Assembly (NCBI GenBank): GCA_003993805.1
Contig: RSEF01000004.1
Location: forward strand, 8,798,536-8,862,535
Source of the DNA: Himantopus leucocephalus
Lineage: Eukaryota > Chordata > Aves > Charadriiformes > Recurvirostridae
Direction: 5' to 3'
DNA: 64,000 nucleotides
Below, one piece after another: positions 25,373 through 38,438 of the stretch. Under the pieces are notes generated by a model that ran no database searches, had not been told where the DNA came from, and saw only the letters and a list, made by a program, of their open reading frames with translations. Every line of letters begins with the position of its first letter. Within the stretch, counting starts at the first letter, position 1. Position numbers and translations under genes: made by a program.

Positions 25373-25544
25373 TTACAAGACTGATTTGAAAAAAGCAAAC
25401 CAAGAATGACTGACTGAAGTTTTCACTAGAGCCAAGCATAGCTGAACCAATCGGTAAGCTTCTGGGTTGTCAATAATTTCATCTGCAGTGGTTCCTCCTG
25501 GTAGAAGAATATCTTCAGTATGGACTTCAACCACGCGTGAGAAA
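25373..25544 (-). CDS. Possible terminal coding exon, product unknown
   Basis: On the minus strand an acceptor-like AG (25546-25545, context CAAACGGCTAG) is followed by 56 open codons to a TAA at 25373-25375. The translation includes VVEVHTEDILLPGGTTADE and IIDNPEAYRLVQLCLALV, with an acidic/Pro-Gly-rich first half and a Trp/Phe-rich end, and looks less random than the surrounding frames. An internal GTGAAA after codon 39 could alternatively act as a donor. The pyrimidine tract before the AG is weak, I see no AATAAA soon downstream, and I recognise no family. It would agree with minus-strand transcription of this half of the window. Treat as a candidate only. Confidence 0.22.
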
Positions 25545-25916
25545 CTAGCCGTTTGCAGTAGTTAATGTTCATGCTATAGAAGAATATCACTTTAAAAATT
25601 CAGGCACTTGAACTGTATGCTAAAGGTAGGACCAGTAGCACTTGTGCAAACCCATGGAAATTAATGCAAAACACTCAAGTCAGCAACACATAATATTTTT
25701 CATTAGAGCTGTTGTGCTACTCCCATTATAAATCATTCAGGGCTACAGAGAAAATATACCCAGTTTCCTTACTTTTGCCACATGGTGGTAAAGTACTGCC
25801 TGACCGTTGGCAGAAAGGGTCAGGGGTAAGAAAACTGAAGGACTCGTCAGTGATGAGCTGCAGGCTATGACCAGAGGAATTCTTTTGTGAAATGCTTGCA
25901 ATTTTAAAGACAATGG

Positions 25917-25968
25917 GGTTTGGTTTTTTGGGTTTTTTTTGGTTTTTTTGTTGTGGTTTTTTTTTTAA
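25917..25968 (+). repeat. T/G-rich low-complexity tract
   Basis: Alternating runs of G and T (GGGG TTT GG TTTTTT GGG TTTTTTTT GG TTTTTTT G TT G TGG followed by T10). On the minus strand it reads as A-runs followed by C-runs, the same pattern seen as isolated A7-9/C3-5 junctions at several other places in the window. Confidence 0.8.
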
Positions 25969-27766
25969 ATAGTCACCCCAAAAGTCCTAGTAATGTTGCA
26001 ATCTGAAACATTCTTATTGAATTAATCTTTAAGTTCATTATGCCTTACATTCCAATTGTAAGTCATTGGTCAGATGGGGAAGATTTGGGAAATCCGTATG
26101 GGAGCACACCGCTAACCCAGGCAGAAGACTAGACTTTGCTCTTAGTCCATGTATATAAAATTCTATCCGCGTATTAAAATAATTTCTTGTTTGTGCATAG
26201 GAACATACAGATGATTATCATCTATTCTTTTATTAAGTAGGGGATGATACTTCTCTCTTGGTATAAAAAGCCATGCGTAGCACTTCCTATATACAAAGCG
26301 GATTTCCTGCAGTATTTAGTTGTAAATGTGCAAAAATCAGCCCTATCAGAAATAATTGACTGAAATTTACCGTGCACCCAGCAAACAGCCTGGGCTTCCA
26401 AAACTGTAGAACTACAAAGAGAAAAGGCTTAGCAGCTTACACTTTAACGCAGCAATCTATACCATAATTTGTTTGCTGTTGTGACACCCAGTGTGTTCAT
26501 TTCCAGTGCCATGCTTGAGAGAGTCCTCAAAATTCCTCTCAAAAAGACAAAGATTAGTTTCATATGCAATTTCAATTATTCAGCTTAAATTGAAAATATA
26601 GACAAGACATCTTGAAACTGCTTTAAATATTTAGGATTACAGTTCTGCACATATTTATTGTCTTCTCTTAAGGCAAATACTGCAGTTTACTTAAAAAAAA
26701 AAATCATTAAAAGCAATCTCAAAACCATGCCACAGAAAGAACTGTGCAGAAACCAAAGAGAAAGCAGTGCTCTGCTGCACAGTCATTCACATCTGCAACA
26801 GGACATTCTGGCCAGGGAGTTAGGGATATTCACAGGGTCTACCTGCAAATACGGGTAACTCCCAGGGAAGCATTACGATTCACTTCGTACATACTGGAAA
26901 CTAAAACACGTCATCTACTGTGCTTTTGTGACAGGACGGATAAGTAGGCACCTCACCTGAATGGCATCAAGTGGGCTATACCATAAGCTCAGATATAAAC
27001 CAGCATAACTAGAAACAGCACTGATAGTTTAGCAGGGAATATAAGAATAAGGGAAGTATAAGGGCAGTTACCAGCAAATACAATACACAAATGTCACATT
27101 TGCAGCATGTAGAAGAAAAGGAGAAGAGCTCTTGCTTGCAACTGCCAAAGTCTACTTTGGTTCACTTCTTGGACCAAGTTCCAAAAGCATATTGTCTTTA
27201 TTTTTTTTGTTGTTCTTGTTTTTTTATTTTTTGCAAAACTCCATCGTGGTTCCCCTCTTGCTGCGCACATTCCATTATTGCTCATACGGCTCTCATTTCT
27301 TTACTCTTTGATGGTAATGTTTCTTCCGCAAGTCAAATTTTTTATAGATGTTCTCTCAATTATCATTTTCTTAATACAATACATCTAAAGTTACAGATCA
27401 GTCTCTGAGTAAGCATTTGTTTTCCCAGTCCTTCCTTTAAGACATGCTTTATAGCTTCATCTTAACATTTGCTTCTCCTGCTTGGATGTAGCAGGAAGGC
27501 TGGAGATCTGGGAAAGGGGAAGGGCAGAGGGAAAAGAGATGGCTTTTTTTAGATAATGAGTCTATCTCCTAGAAAAACTGAAGTGTGCCTTCAGACATAA
27601 CTAGATTAATATCAAGATATACCGCAGCATGAAAATTGTTGCCAAAGTTCAGTCATTTAAATAGGATTGTAGTAATCACATCTCATTAAGCAGATGTTTA
27701 TATGTTCTGGAATATCAACTAAACTCTGACTCCAGCAAATGAGCTCAGTTTGTGAGCATTCAAAAT

Positions 27767-27782
27767 CCCAACACGTGTTGGG
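27767..27782. promoter_or_regulatory. 16-bp perfect palindrome centred on a CACGTG E-box
   Basis: CCCAACACGTGTTGGG reads identically on both strands. Its core CACGTG is the canonical E-box bound by bHLH factors of the MYC/MAX, USF and CLOCK types. A perfect 16-bp palindrome is unlikely at any given site, but one is not extraordinary in 64 kb. Function is inferred from the motif only. Confidence 0.3.
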
Positions 27783-28090
27783 GGAAACAACACATCCTGA
27801 GAAATGATACAGCAAAATTCCTTTTAATATATTACATATAAATACATCGTGATTTCTGAAGTTACGATTGGAAAATGGAATTTTCTTAGTTTAAAGTTAT
27901 CTCAAAGGCACATATGCTTCATTTGCTGCTAGAGGTAAGGATAGCATTGTGTGAGGCTGGCTAGCCAGCAGGGTTATTCAAGCCCCTGAATCTGATCTTT
28001 AGGAGAAAAGAGATATCCTTCAGTCTGAATAACAAGGTGTTTCAAACTGATGATTTTCACATACACGCTCAGTCTTTCTTTTTATTTTAC

Positions 28091-28255
28091 CAGATGCTAT
28101 ATATTTAACAAACATAGGTTGAAGGAAGATGCCACTGTTTCTATTACGTACAACCCAGGCGAGGTTAATGAGTGATCCTGCAAGCTCATGGCAGCTCCGA
28201 TTGCTTATCTGTCCCAGCAGCTCACTGGAAGGGCCAACAGTGCGGAAGACTTGCA
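28091..28255 (-). other. Open segment ending at a donor-like site (weak exon candidate)
   Basis: The minus strand is open from after a TAA near 28278 to a TGA at about 28020. Within it, ATCTG|GTAAAATA after 28091 resembles a donor and AG at 28257-28256 could be an acceptor, although its tract is purine-rich. The translation includes VFRTVGPSSELLGQISNRS and INLAWVVRNRNSGIFLQPMF. I recognise no family. The weak acceptor argues against it. Confidence 0.12.
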
Positions 28256-31200
28256 CTTGAGCCTCCACATTTGCAACTTAGTATAGGAACAAATCACGCG
28301 ATACTTAAGTGGCTATATAAAGATCAGCTCAGATAAGCATTCTTATCTTCACCACGTCCTGGAGTCTATTTCAATTACAGTAAAAATACATAAATAGATT
28401 CCTTCTGTGATATCAGTTGTCTAGATCGGTAACGATTTTCCCAATAAGTCTATTGCTTTAAGCCTTTATTCAACAGGACTACTCATCTGATTAATTGTTC
28501 ATCAATATAAACTTCAGTTTTATGAGACTAATTTTTAACTGGTTGGGATAAAAGAGTAAATTCAGCATCTTTACAGCTTGTAAACAGGTGAAAGTCCTTG
28601 CAGATTCTTTGTTACAATGCTGTTGAGGGTAAACCTTCAGGAAGAGGGGAAACAGCTCTTTCTAGAAACATAATCTCACTGATTTCTGTAGGTACAGCTG
28701 ACACTTCAGTATGTAACAGCAGGAAATAATTACCACACATCCAACAGTCCCTCATGACCTTTAATGCTTTTTTGCACTGTGGTTGTCAGTTTAATAGAGT
28801 TTAGCTAGTTACAAGAGCTAATTAACAGTCCGGCAAAGTATACTCATCTTCATGTGCCCCAGCTGTACCATACAGGTGTTTGCATCTTGTGCTCGTAACA
28901 AATAAATGAAAGTCACCCACTGGCTGGATGCCATTCGGACCCCCTTGCAGAGTAAGTCCAGGTACCGCGTTCCGAGTGCAGTGCCCACGCTTTCTAAGGC
29001 GCCAGCAACAAGCTATTTCCCCACCCCCAGGAAATTTCTAGTCTATTTGGTCACTTTGCATCAACAGCCTAACCTAGGTTAGCACTTAAGAGTCAAAGCC
29101 AACTTTCACGAGCTTCTACTGTTTCAATCTCCTCGTTGCTGTTACGCAGCTGCCTGCCCAGAGAACCCTGCTATGGCCAGACATACCACAGCACAGTAAG
29201 GAACTGACAACATTTTTTTCATAATTACATAACTTAAATTTTAGGCAGCTATATTAATCTCTCTTTAATTAAATTTATGATTATCTACAACATGGAGGCT
29301 CAAAACTACGAATTCTTTTTGGAAATAGTAACAAAGCTGTATGTGAAAGACAGAAGACCCTGACTTCACTCAGCTCCAGCGAAGCCTCAGGAGAAGCAGA
29401 AGACAGACAGAGCAGAGACCAACAAAACGGTCAAAAGTCTGGGAAACAAGATATTGGGGTGGGGGTGTTAAGAGTGCAGCTGACCTTTAGATGGGGCTAA
29501 GACAGGGCACTGGAAATGGTAAAATATTTGTCTTAGGGAAACAGTGATGTGTCAGGAGCGTGTCTGTGTTCACCAAAAGCTAATGACCTATTTTATCTTC
29601 TGCCTTTAATATGAACTGTATCAATTCAGCATTACGCACAACAGCCTTGGCAGTACTGTTTATTTTTGCTGAACTTCACAAGATCCTTAAGGACCACTCC
29701 TGTCAGCTTGAAGCAAGTATTCAAAATTTTCTTCAAAGTACAGCAGAATAATACTTTATTTCTCTTTATGCCAAGCCCTGTAGTGGAAAACATGATTATA
29801 AAAATTCATGAAGATTTTCCTAATTGTTATATCGCTCGATTTTTGGAAGTGATGCAGATCAAGTCACGCTCTGAAATGAAACAGGTATGCTGAATACTGA
29901 GAAAGAGATGTCAGTACCTTTTCTTAGGGGAGCATTTTTGGTTTTGCAGAGCAAAAGTAGCAACACCTGCACTCAGTGGCTCTGGGGGCATCTCAGTTGC
30001 AAAGCATTTGCCACACTGCTCTGTGAGTCCTTTCAGCTTGTTCAAGGTGGTCCTTCAGTCAGTAACTTTCAGGACCAGCTTCCTCAGGTGGGTAAATCTC
30101 TCCTTACTGTACAGGAGAGTTAAACTGGAGGTTTAGGATTGCACTCTAGGGGCAGAGGTTTTAACAAGTTAGGCACTCACAAGCTGCATTCTGCAGTGCT
30201 TAAGGCATTAGTGGGACCTACTCCTTTAAAATCGTTATGTCCTTAAAACCATTCCTCATTTAAAAAAATACATATATAAGGCAATTGAAGTAGCCAATCA
30301 TTTCTAACAGGAAGAATGTCTTGTTTTCCCACAGCCCCAAAAACATTAGTTACCTATCTTATGCCAACACAGGATAGCCTTTAAACTACAAGAAAGATTA
30401 GCATCGCTCTCCCGAGATAGACGGCCTCATCACAACCAATTTGTCACAATGATAGTCTAATTAAATGCATTATTCTTCCTGGCAAAGAAGTGAACACTTG
30501 ACATGTTTGAGTTCGACATACAAGTTTTCCCCTCTTCTTCAATCTCTACCTTTCTTTGTACTGGCAGGCCCGCAGGGAAGGCTGGGGGCCTTCATTTACA
30601 ATGAAATCAGTGAATATAAGAGTAATTTTTTTAAAACCATTTTCTGTAATGGTTGGATGAATAAACCCCATGTGTTCGCAGGGATCATGCTTCAGGGTAA
30701 ACACTCAAGTTAGCTTTGGCTGGTCCTTTTAATCAAAACATTTCTGCTATTCTAAATCAAGCAAAATGAAAGCACCAGTGCCTCCAGGAAAATGTATAAC
30801 AAAGCCCCGAGATGTCAAGTCGGCCTCAAAGGTAGAAGCAGCTAGCTGGCTATTGTCTTCAGTAAATACAAGGTCAAACGACCAGTTTTTCCTCAAAGTT
30901 ATGAAAAGGACAGTACTTCTCTCTAATACCATTTTAATCATAAATCAGGAAGCAATTCAGAGAAATTTCAGCCATTTTGCAATAGCTTAGGAGAATTCAA
31001 TTGCAGGCTTGTGAACGCTGCAGGTGATGCTCTGCAAACTAACAGAAACTCAAGATGGTATAACGGAGAAGTCCTAGCTCATGGACCAGCTCTTCCTGTG
31101 ACAAAATTAGAACTGGATTGTCTGTAAGTAAGATAGAGGGGACCTTTAATTGCTTTACATTTGGCTAGAGTTTATTTTTTTTTTACTGAGGTTAGTTGTA

Positions 31201-34200
31201 CTACACAGGATTTTCGATACCATCAGAAATTCCTAGCTATTTCCAACAGCAGTTAAACATAAAACCTTGGATGCATTTATTCTACTCTGGAAATAGCATT
31301 GAGACAATTCTTAAGAAGAATTCATAAAGTTATCCTTACTGCTAATCTCAGTGCTATTGCCTCTGTTTCACAAATTTTTGCTTTTCCTTGGACAAAATAT
31401 CCCACAGATGTGTTATGGTTACTACAGATATCACAGTCACCAGTTCCAGGTACTCAATTTACCCCACACTAAACAAGCCTGCTTTCTCACTGTTTACAGC
31501 ACTTGAGTTATGACATCTTACTGGTGATACTTTGGGATTACGTGCATTGTAAAAATCACGTACTAGGCATTGGGGACTAAGTCTTTCTGCATACCGTCAA
31601 AGGGGAAACAGGGAAATGTTCCTTCTCCTATCAGGACCCACTGGGAATCCTAAATCCAAGAGAAGATGAAGAGTTGATCTCTGAGACTTGGCCATTAATT
31701 TTTAAAAGCAGTCATTACATATTACACAATGATCACATGAGCTATATAGCAGGAGAAACAGGAACCTGATTTACTTAACTGAACCTCTACTTACATCATC
31801 AAATTTTTCAATTCTTACGCTCATTTGACCAAATTTGTTCCATTTTATGTAACAAAGGGTTACAAGCTCATCATGCATCCTATTAGACTACTGAAAAACC
31901 TGCGCTAATTGAGAGAAATTTAAACAAAAATTAAAAAAGACTAATGAGAAATGGATTATAGCTGGCATAAAAGTATTTCAAGTATTCACTAGATGAACCA
32001 TGACCACTCTACATCAAACAGCAATGACTTCTGCAGGTAGAACCCCAAAACTACATCAAGAGTAACAATTAAATAAATGTATTCTTAATAGGAGCTTAAC
32101 CCTAGAAAGTGCTCCATTGTTTTTCTCTCAAACCCAGAAAGAAATCCAACATGCAGCTAGACAGAAATCCCCACTGCAACCAATCGCGTTCGTAACAGTA
32201 AGTACGTACTTACGTGCTTTATTGCATTGGGTTCAGAGTGCTCAGGATTTTGCTGGATTGAGCCCTACGGTCCTATTACTACAGACCAGCTGAGGACCTT
32301 CAACATTACAGGCTTAATCAATTTGAAAGAAAATAGAACATGCAAAGATAAATAATGAGAGGGGTAAAAAAAGAAGAAATAAAAAAAAACCCCAACATAT
32401 TTTTCTGTTTTCCACCTGGCTTCTAATCTGTATATACAGGCCCAAATCTGCTCAAGCTATACACTCATTTCCTAACAAAATCACGTTTCAGCCTCTGGGC
32501 TAAGGCACAAAGGAGAATCCCACCAGCCAACTATGTCTTTTCTTAACAGAATAGTCTATAGTTAATGTCCAAGGCTGTAAGTGAATTATTCTTCAGCATG
32601 CTATATTTACACCATCTGCCTGCCAAGTCAGTGCACTATCAGCATTTAACTCATCATATTGTCAGTTCCAGGAGAAATAGAGAGTCTAAACCAGATCCCA
32701 TTTTCTAGCAATTTAAAGACTCCAAATGTGGGTTTCACTCCAAATGTGGGTATGGCCTTTTACTACAGATACAACACAAAAAAGGAACAGGCAACTCTGT
32801 GTCTCTTGCTGGCACATCTTCCTCGTACCATAAAAAGTACATCTTAGCTTCTACAGAAGTCTCCACACAGCATTTCATGATTATTAAAAATAGTTTGTAA
32901 TAAAACTGGAGGCACCATAGCATTTATTTAAAAGGGCAAAACCCTCAATGAGCCTCATGTGTGAGGAGCTTAACCTATGTTAATGGCTAAAGAAAAATAA
33001 GCATAAATTCCTGGTTAAAACTCAAGAGCTAGAATGTATAATCGCACCCAAATCAAAAGGGGGGTAGGGGAACAGTAGGTATCTTCATAAAGCAATCATC
33101 ACAATTTATAAAGCATCTCAATTTTACTTGATAGGATTACAAACTTTTCATTATATGACATTGTTCACTGATTTATAAATGTAGGATTTTGAGTGGCTTT
33201 AGAAGGGAAAAAAAATGAAAACTAAGCCAGGTAAGTGTTTTTCCCCAGCATCACTTCAACAAAACCAGAAGTCGTGAGCGTTTTTCTATGTTACTTCATC
33301 TCAGAGATTTACACGTTTGTACAAATTCAGATGAAAGCAGTGAACTACCCGTGATACCCTAAAAGAGATGAGTTACAGCGCTGTGTATTTCGGGGCCTCC
33401 ACAAACATTTTTATAGTCAGCACATACTAGCATACTGCAGAGTACTGCAATACTTAAAGAATGATTAAATATTGCTCATATTCACTATTAATTAAAACTA
33501 AAAGCATTGCCATACCTTTACATTTTTTCTTCTTCACTGATTCTTTCTTTAGATTACATTGAAAAAGGTAATTTTAAGGTACATTCTTCTCTGCCACTCT
33601 GGATTTCACTTCATTTATCACTGTAGCACTTCGTGAACTGAAATACTGAAGAACTTGAGTTTGGTGTTTTAATTAATTTCATTTATTTCAATTTAACCAA
33701 TTACCTTGTGTATTTATTTAAAACTTTATTTAAGCTTTTCTTGAGCCACTGTTAGCCTGCAGGGAATCCTAGTAAAAACAAACAAACAAAAAACCTAACT
33801 TTGACCTTTATCAGGAGGAAAACATGAAAATTGCTCCTCCTTGTAAATTGCGATTAATGCCTCACCACATCAGGTAATTTTAACATTGGTTTATAAATTC
33901 CATGCCAACTTGTTTCAGTCATTAATTCTCTCTGCTTTCAAGTAATTACTGGATTCCATTAGAAACAGATGAAAAGGGGAAATGGCACAGTATTTTCACA
34001 TCTCAATTACGGATTTACAGTGGTTGCCCAGGCACCTACGTATTACTACACCTCACAGTGCGAAGGATCCCAGAGCTTTGAGAAAGGATGTCATTTCATT
34101 AAGATCACTTCAGGACCCACACACCTGGACTTGCACAGTAACGTTTAGCAATTCAGTTCATCATACACATGCAACACCACCGAGGAAGAAGTGCCATACA

Positions 34201-36626
34201 ACACAGCTCTGGCACCCAGCATAAACTGGCGTGTTTTCCCTGCCATCAGTGGTGCAGGATTAAGGTGTAATCTGAGGATGAAGGTGTAAGACAATTTTCA
34301 CTTCGTAGAACGTAACTGAGAATTGAACTGGAGCACTCACCATTCTTCCAGATTTACTTTGGGTCTTTAAAAGCCCCCAAAGCAGCAGGACTTGAGTCCT
34401 ACTACTCTTCCAACAACACTGGCTATCAGTGCTAAATAAAAGTTATTGGCTAACGGTGCTACCTAAATCCACTCCAGAGCACACTAAGAGGTATTTTAGG
34501 GGGTTAGTTTGCTCTCTCTCTACTAGGAAGAGTAGTATTATTTGGTGTGCACAGCATTATTTCCTCAATTAAAAACATTCTTGTCTGCAACAGACATGCC
34601 ACATTAAGAAAGGTTAAAGTCAAAAGGACCTCATTTTGTTAGATTACAGCGGAATTAATTGATGTGTTTAATCAAAGAGATGCTACTTGGCAGTGGCATA
34701 AAGCTTCTCTTCTCCGGGGATGGTACCAACCTCACTGGCAGACTGGCAGCTTTTAAATAAATACAAAAGAATAACAGCAAGTGTATGCTTCTGTCAGAGC
34801 CACTGGTTTATAAGACTTCTTTTGAGAGTCAAACTTCATACAGTTACCTCTCTTTTTTTTCTTACGTGTACTATTAATCTTCTCTTCGCATGAGAGAGAA
34901 AGCAGGAAGAACTATATTGACAGTAATTGGAAAACCATATGTATGCTAAAAGCACAGACAGAAGAAAGACATACACAAAATTTATTTACTCGGTTATGAC
35001 AAAATTAGAGTTTATAATATTGTACACACACTCATGCCTGACCTACAGAAAAAAAGAAAAGAAAAAAGATGCATATAAGGACAAGTTTTGGCCAAACCTC
35101 ATCCTTTGTTTTCATTTCCTCTTACAGAAAGCCCATGTCTTGAGTTATTTCTGTCAAGCATTTCTTTTGAAATTGTAGATTGTGTACTTGCAATGTCTAT
35201 TTCTAAACTAATCCATCTTTCACCAGCAAATAAATAAAAAGTGATAACTAACAAGACTCTTCATGCAATATGTGTATCATCATTTTCTATTAGTGTTTTC
35301 TGTTAAAAATCTGTTAAAAGAGATCATGCACTGACCACAAAAAAATAGATTAGAAAACCCCAAATCTTCATATTCTTTGGCAGAATTACTCGCTTGAAAC
35401 CCAACTTCACATTTCCCCCCCTTTATGTAAGAGTTTAAATTGGCTAAAGTATTTGGGGAACTGGGTATAAAAAAACCCAGAATCTAAGAGACTATTTTTG
35501 AAGAGAACAGTAGAACATAGCACAAAGCATTTCATTACAAATGGACTATTTGTCACATAAGCAGTCAAGTTCATTGAGCAATTCCCATAATTATCCTGCT
35601 AATTTCCCATGATGCTTATTGCAGTTACACTGGAAAAGCAGCTACTGATATTCTAATTAGACTGATTTTTGGAGTCTGAAGTTGTGGGGTGGAGGTTTTT
35701 TGTGTGTTTATACAAAACAAAACAAAGAAAAGATATCTGGTCTATCAGATTCCTCTTAAGCTCAAGAAAACAAATCTCCCTCCTCTCTCCCGCATGCTTT
35801 CACGAGTGTGTGAATTCCTACTTGGAAATTGCACATGTCGCCGACGCCAGGGCCCACCTAGGAAATACTCCCACGCGTTCTCCTTCATCTTTCCCAGCTT
35901 TATTTCTGCAAGGGCAGATGGTCTCACAGGTAGCCTATCCTTGAGTGGGCTCTATAGCAGGGGGTAGAAATGAGGCTTCTTTTTAGGAATACCTGCATGA
36001 TCATTCTACATCCAACTCCAAAAGCTGCCTTCAGACAGAAAATATAGAGAGATAAATTTAGATTCCTGTTTTCTCAGAAGACCTTGATACAGAACAGTAT
36101 AAAAACAGCCACGAAGAAGTAATAGTCTTAAAATGTCTCTTCTGTTAGGCTACTTTCTGCAAAAGAGTTGAATTGGAAATTTGGAAAAGACATCTCTGAT
36201 CTTTTGTCCATTACAACAATGTGTTTCTTTAATCAGGTAGCATTACGTTTTAAGAAGAGAGATACAATATATTTTCCTACGATATAAAATACAAGCAGCA
36301 GAAACAAAAATAGCATATTTGTTCATTAGCAGCAGTCTTGCAGTATTGCCAAAGACAGCACACAGCCCCTTTATGTGACACACATTGCGCAATCATGTTC
36401 CATCTGAAATGCCTTCTCATTCCATAAAATCTCATACTGTTGCCATCTAACTTCAGACTTCAGAGTAGCAATTTTATGCCTTATCAGCATGTAGTTTTGA
36501 TCCTAAAATAACGCAAAAGACTCCTTTTCCTCACATTTCCCTCCCAGCACACACAACAGTTCAATGAGCTAGACGTTGCACACCAGTTATCTTCTAACAT
36601 TTTGGATAAGATTTCTCATGTCACCT
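28256..36626. other. Non-coding AT-rich DNA
   Basis: No gene or known mobile element recognised over about 8 kb. A GC-richer, CpG-bearing stretch lies near 28915-29035 (GGTACCGCGTTCCGAG and AAGGCGCC). There is an 18-bp tandem duplication at 32719-32754 and A9C4 and A7C3 junctions at 32381-32393 and 35469-35478. All open frames are under 95 codons and overlap frames on the other strand. Confidence 0.5.
32719..32754 (+). repeat. 18-bp tandem duplication
   Basis: The 18-base unit beginning ACTCCAAATGTGGGT occurs twice head-to-tail (32719-32736 and 32737-32754), differing in two bases near the end of the unit. This is a small, probably recent slippage duplication. Confidence 0.9.
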
Positions 36627-36862
36627 ATTACATGCCTGACAAGAATGATAACTGCAGCTTGTATGACGAACCATAGATATCCAGGTAGGAACAGAACAAC
36701 GCACTATTTTTAAAAGGTAGAGGAAGGCACAATCACACTGTTNCATTACATGCCTGACATAAGAATGATAACTGCAGCTTGTATGACGAACCATAGATAT
36801 CCGGGTAGGAACAGAACAACGCACTATTTTTAAAAGGTAGAGGAAGGCACAATCACACTGTT
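36627..36862 (+). repeat. Direct duplication flanking single-N gap 36743 (probable assembly artefact)
   Basis: Copies 36627-36742 and 36745-36862 start ATTACATGCCTGACA and end AATCACACTGTT, with N at 36743. They differ by a 2-bp AT insertion (GACAAG/GACATAAG) and one A/G change (TCCAGGTAGG/TCCGGGTAGG). This is again the pattern of overlapping contig ends joined without merging. The minus-strand open frame 36621-36824, with an internally repeated peptide, is a by-product of the duplication. Confidence 0.88.
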
Positions 36863-36993
36863 TGGCTGTGACGCTCGTCTGGAACTTGTCAAGCCGAGAC
36901 TATAACTCCAGCCCCTTCAAAAGCACTGATCTCTAGAGAACCATTACAAGAACTTGTAGAAGAGCTCATAAGATACAGCGATGCCCCAGGTAG

Positions 36994-37094
36994 CACTCTT
37001 TCGCCTAGGCACAGCTTTGCTAGATACCAAAATTAGCATGCCANCACTCTTTCGCCTAGGCACAGCTCTGCTAGATACCAAAATTAGCATGCCA
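36994..37094 (+). repeat. Direct duplication flanking single-N gap 37044 (probable assembly artefact)
   Basis: Fifty-base copies 36994-37043 and 37045-37094 (CACTCTTTCGCCTAGG to AATTAGCATGCCA) with N at 37044 and a single C/T difference (AGCTTTGC/AGCTCTGC). The 138-codon plus-strand open frame at 36981-37397 runs through the N and repeats the same 16-residue peptide. It owes its length to this artefact and is not a supported gene. Confidence 0.9.
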
Positions 37095-38418
37095 ATTCTG
37101 CTGGAGCTTGGCTTCTTCCTATTCCATATGGATCAAGAAGGACGAGGAGAGAGGGGTAAGGCTGCCACTGCTGCCGGTTCCATACGGCCCAGCTGGACCA
37201 AGCTGGCTCTGAAGTTGGCTGTTTTATGGAAATCACTTGCCAGAGTCTCCCTTTTCAGAAGTATAATGGGTATGAGAACTGGCATACAGCTGCCAGCGTG
37301 GTTTCCAAGCGAAACTCTACCAAATTCTTCAGCTGCTAATGGGGACTCATTCTTTCTACCTAATTATCTGTTGGTTTCCAGTCTTGCTCATCTCTGAAAC
37401 TAATTATAAAACTTCTATGGGTTTATGAACTAGAAAACCACTTCCAGAACTTCAGTGGCTCATAATAGAGCCAGAGCACTTTAAGGAGGATATAGAAACA
37501 TAGCAAGTAACCACAATAGTCTCAAATACTGAAGAACTTTAGCGTACCACGGGAGAAAGTCCTTGGGATTCAGCACAAATTCCTCTTAAATCGTCCAGGT
37601 AAGTCTGATGCCAGCATATCCTGTGCTACTGCATATTTAATTTAATTCTTTTTTTTTTTTTCTCCTTTTCATTTTTTCTCTCAAGGTTTGCAAAAGTGCA
37701 AAGAAAAATCTGCCTTTGCTAATGCTGTTTATAAAGTCACCAGCAACTAATAAGATGAACTTCCAGTCAGGGTATTAGCCTTTCGAGTTATTTCAAGTTC
37801 AAATAAATTTAAGTTTCAGGAGGCATTACAACAAATCCCACCGAATACAAATGCTTAGTCTGACTAATTCTGTGTCCTGTTAGACAAACTGAATAATTTG
37901 CTAACGTGAGTCAAATTAGCTATTTAATTAATTTACTCCTAATGACAGTGCAACAGATTAGTACCTTAAAATGCAGGCCACTGGCCTACCTACAATGCAG
38001 CATTTAGTGACGTGAAAATACTTAAAAGATGTCACTGACAAAATTTTAAAACCGTGACAGTTATAGCAAAAAGTAACTCCTTCAACTGTTAAAATAGTGA
38101 GACTTTTAAGAACTTTATTCAGTCTGACACGAGCCTACCACAGATGCACACACGAATAAACTGACAGAGGGACTGAAAAAGCCTACAAGCAGCCACTTGC
38201 TAGCACTTTTCTCCAGCTTCTTTGACACACACACTTCTTTTTAAAACAGCTTAATCTTGAATTTAAAAAAAAAAGACCAAAACATTCTTTTCCCTGCCTG
38301 AGCCTCTCTCCTCGGCACTGCTCCTGCTGCAGTACTCACTCTGGCTAAACTGTCTGTGTCACAAACATGTTACTACCCACATAGACGTTATCTCTGTAAA
38401 AGCAGCTAATCTTACTAC

Positions 38419-38438
38419 GGGGGGAGGGGGGGGGAAGG
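38419..38438 (+). repeat. G-rich run
   Basis: G6-A-G9-AA-GG. The run could take part in a G-quadruplex by splitting the G9 block, but it lacks four clearly separated G-runs. Confidence 0.7.

Larger units (their letters stand above)
25545..28090. other. Non-coding DNA with a T/G low-complexity tract
   Basis: No gene recognised. Contains the T/G tract at 25917-25968, a run of T near 27200-27230, and the palindrome at 27767-27782. The 105-codon plus-strand open frame at 27091-27408 crosses the T-rich part and shows no motif. Confidence 0.5.

Noticed and set aside
36981..37397. 138-codon plus-strand open frame
   Set aside because: It runs through the N at 37044 and contains the same peptide twice because of the gap-flanking duplication.
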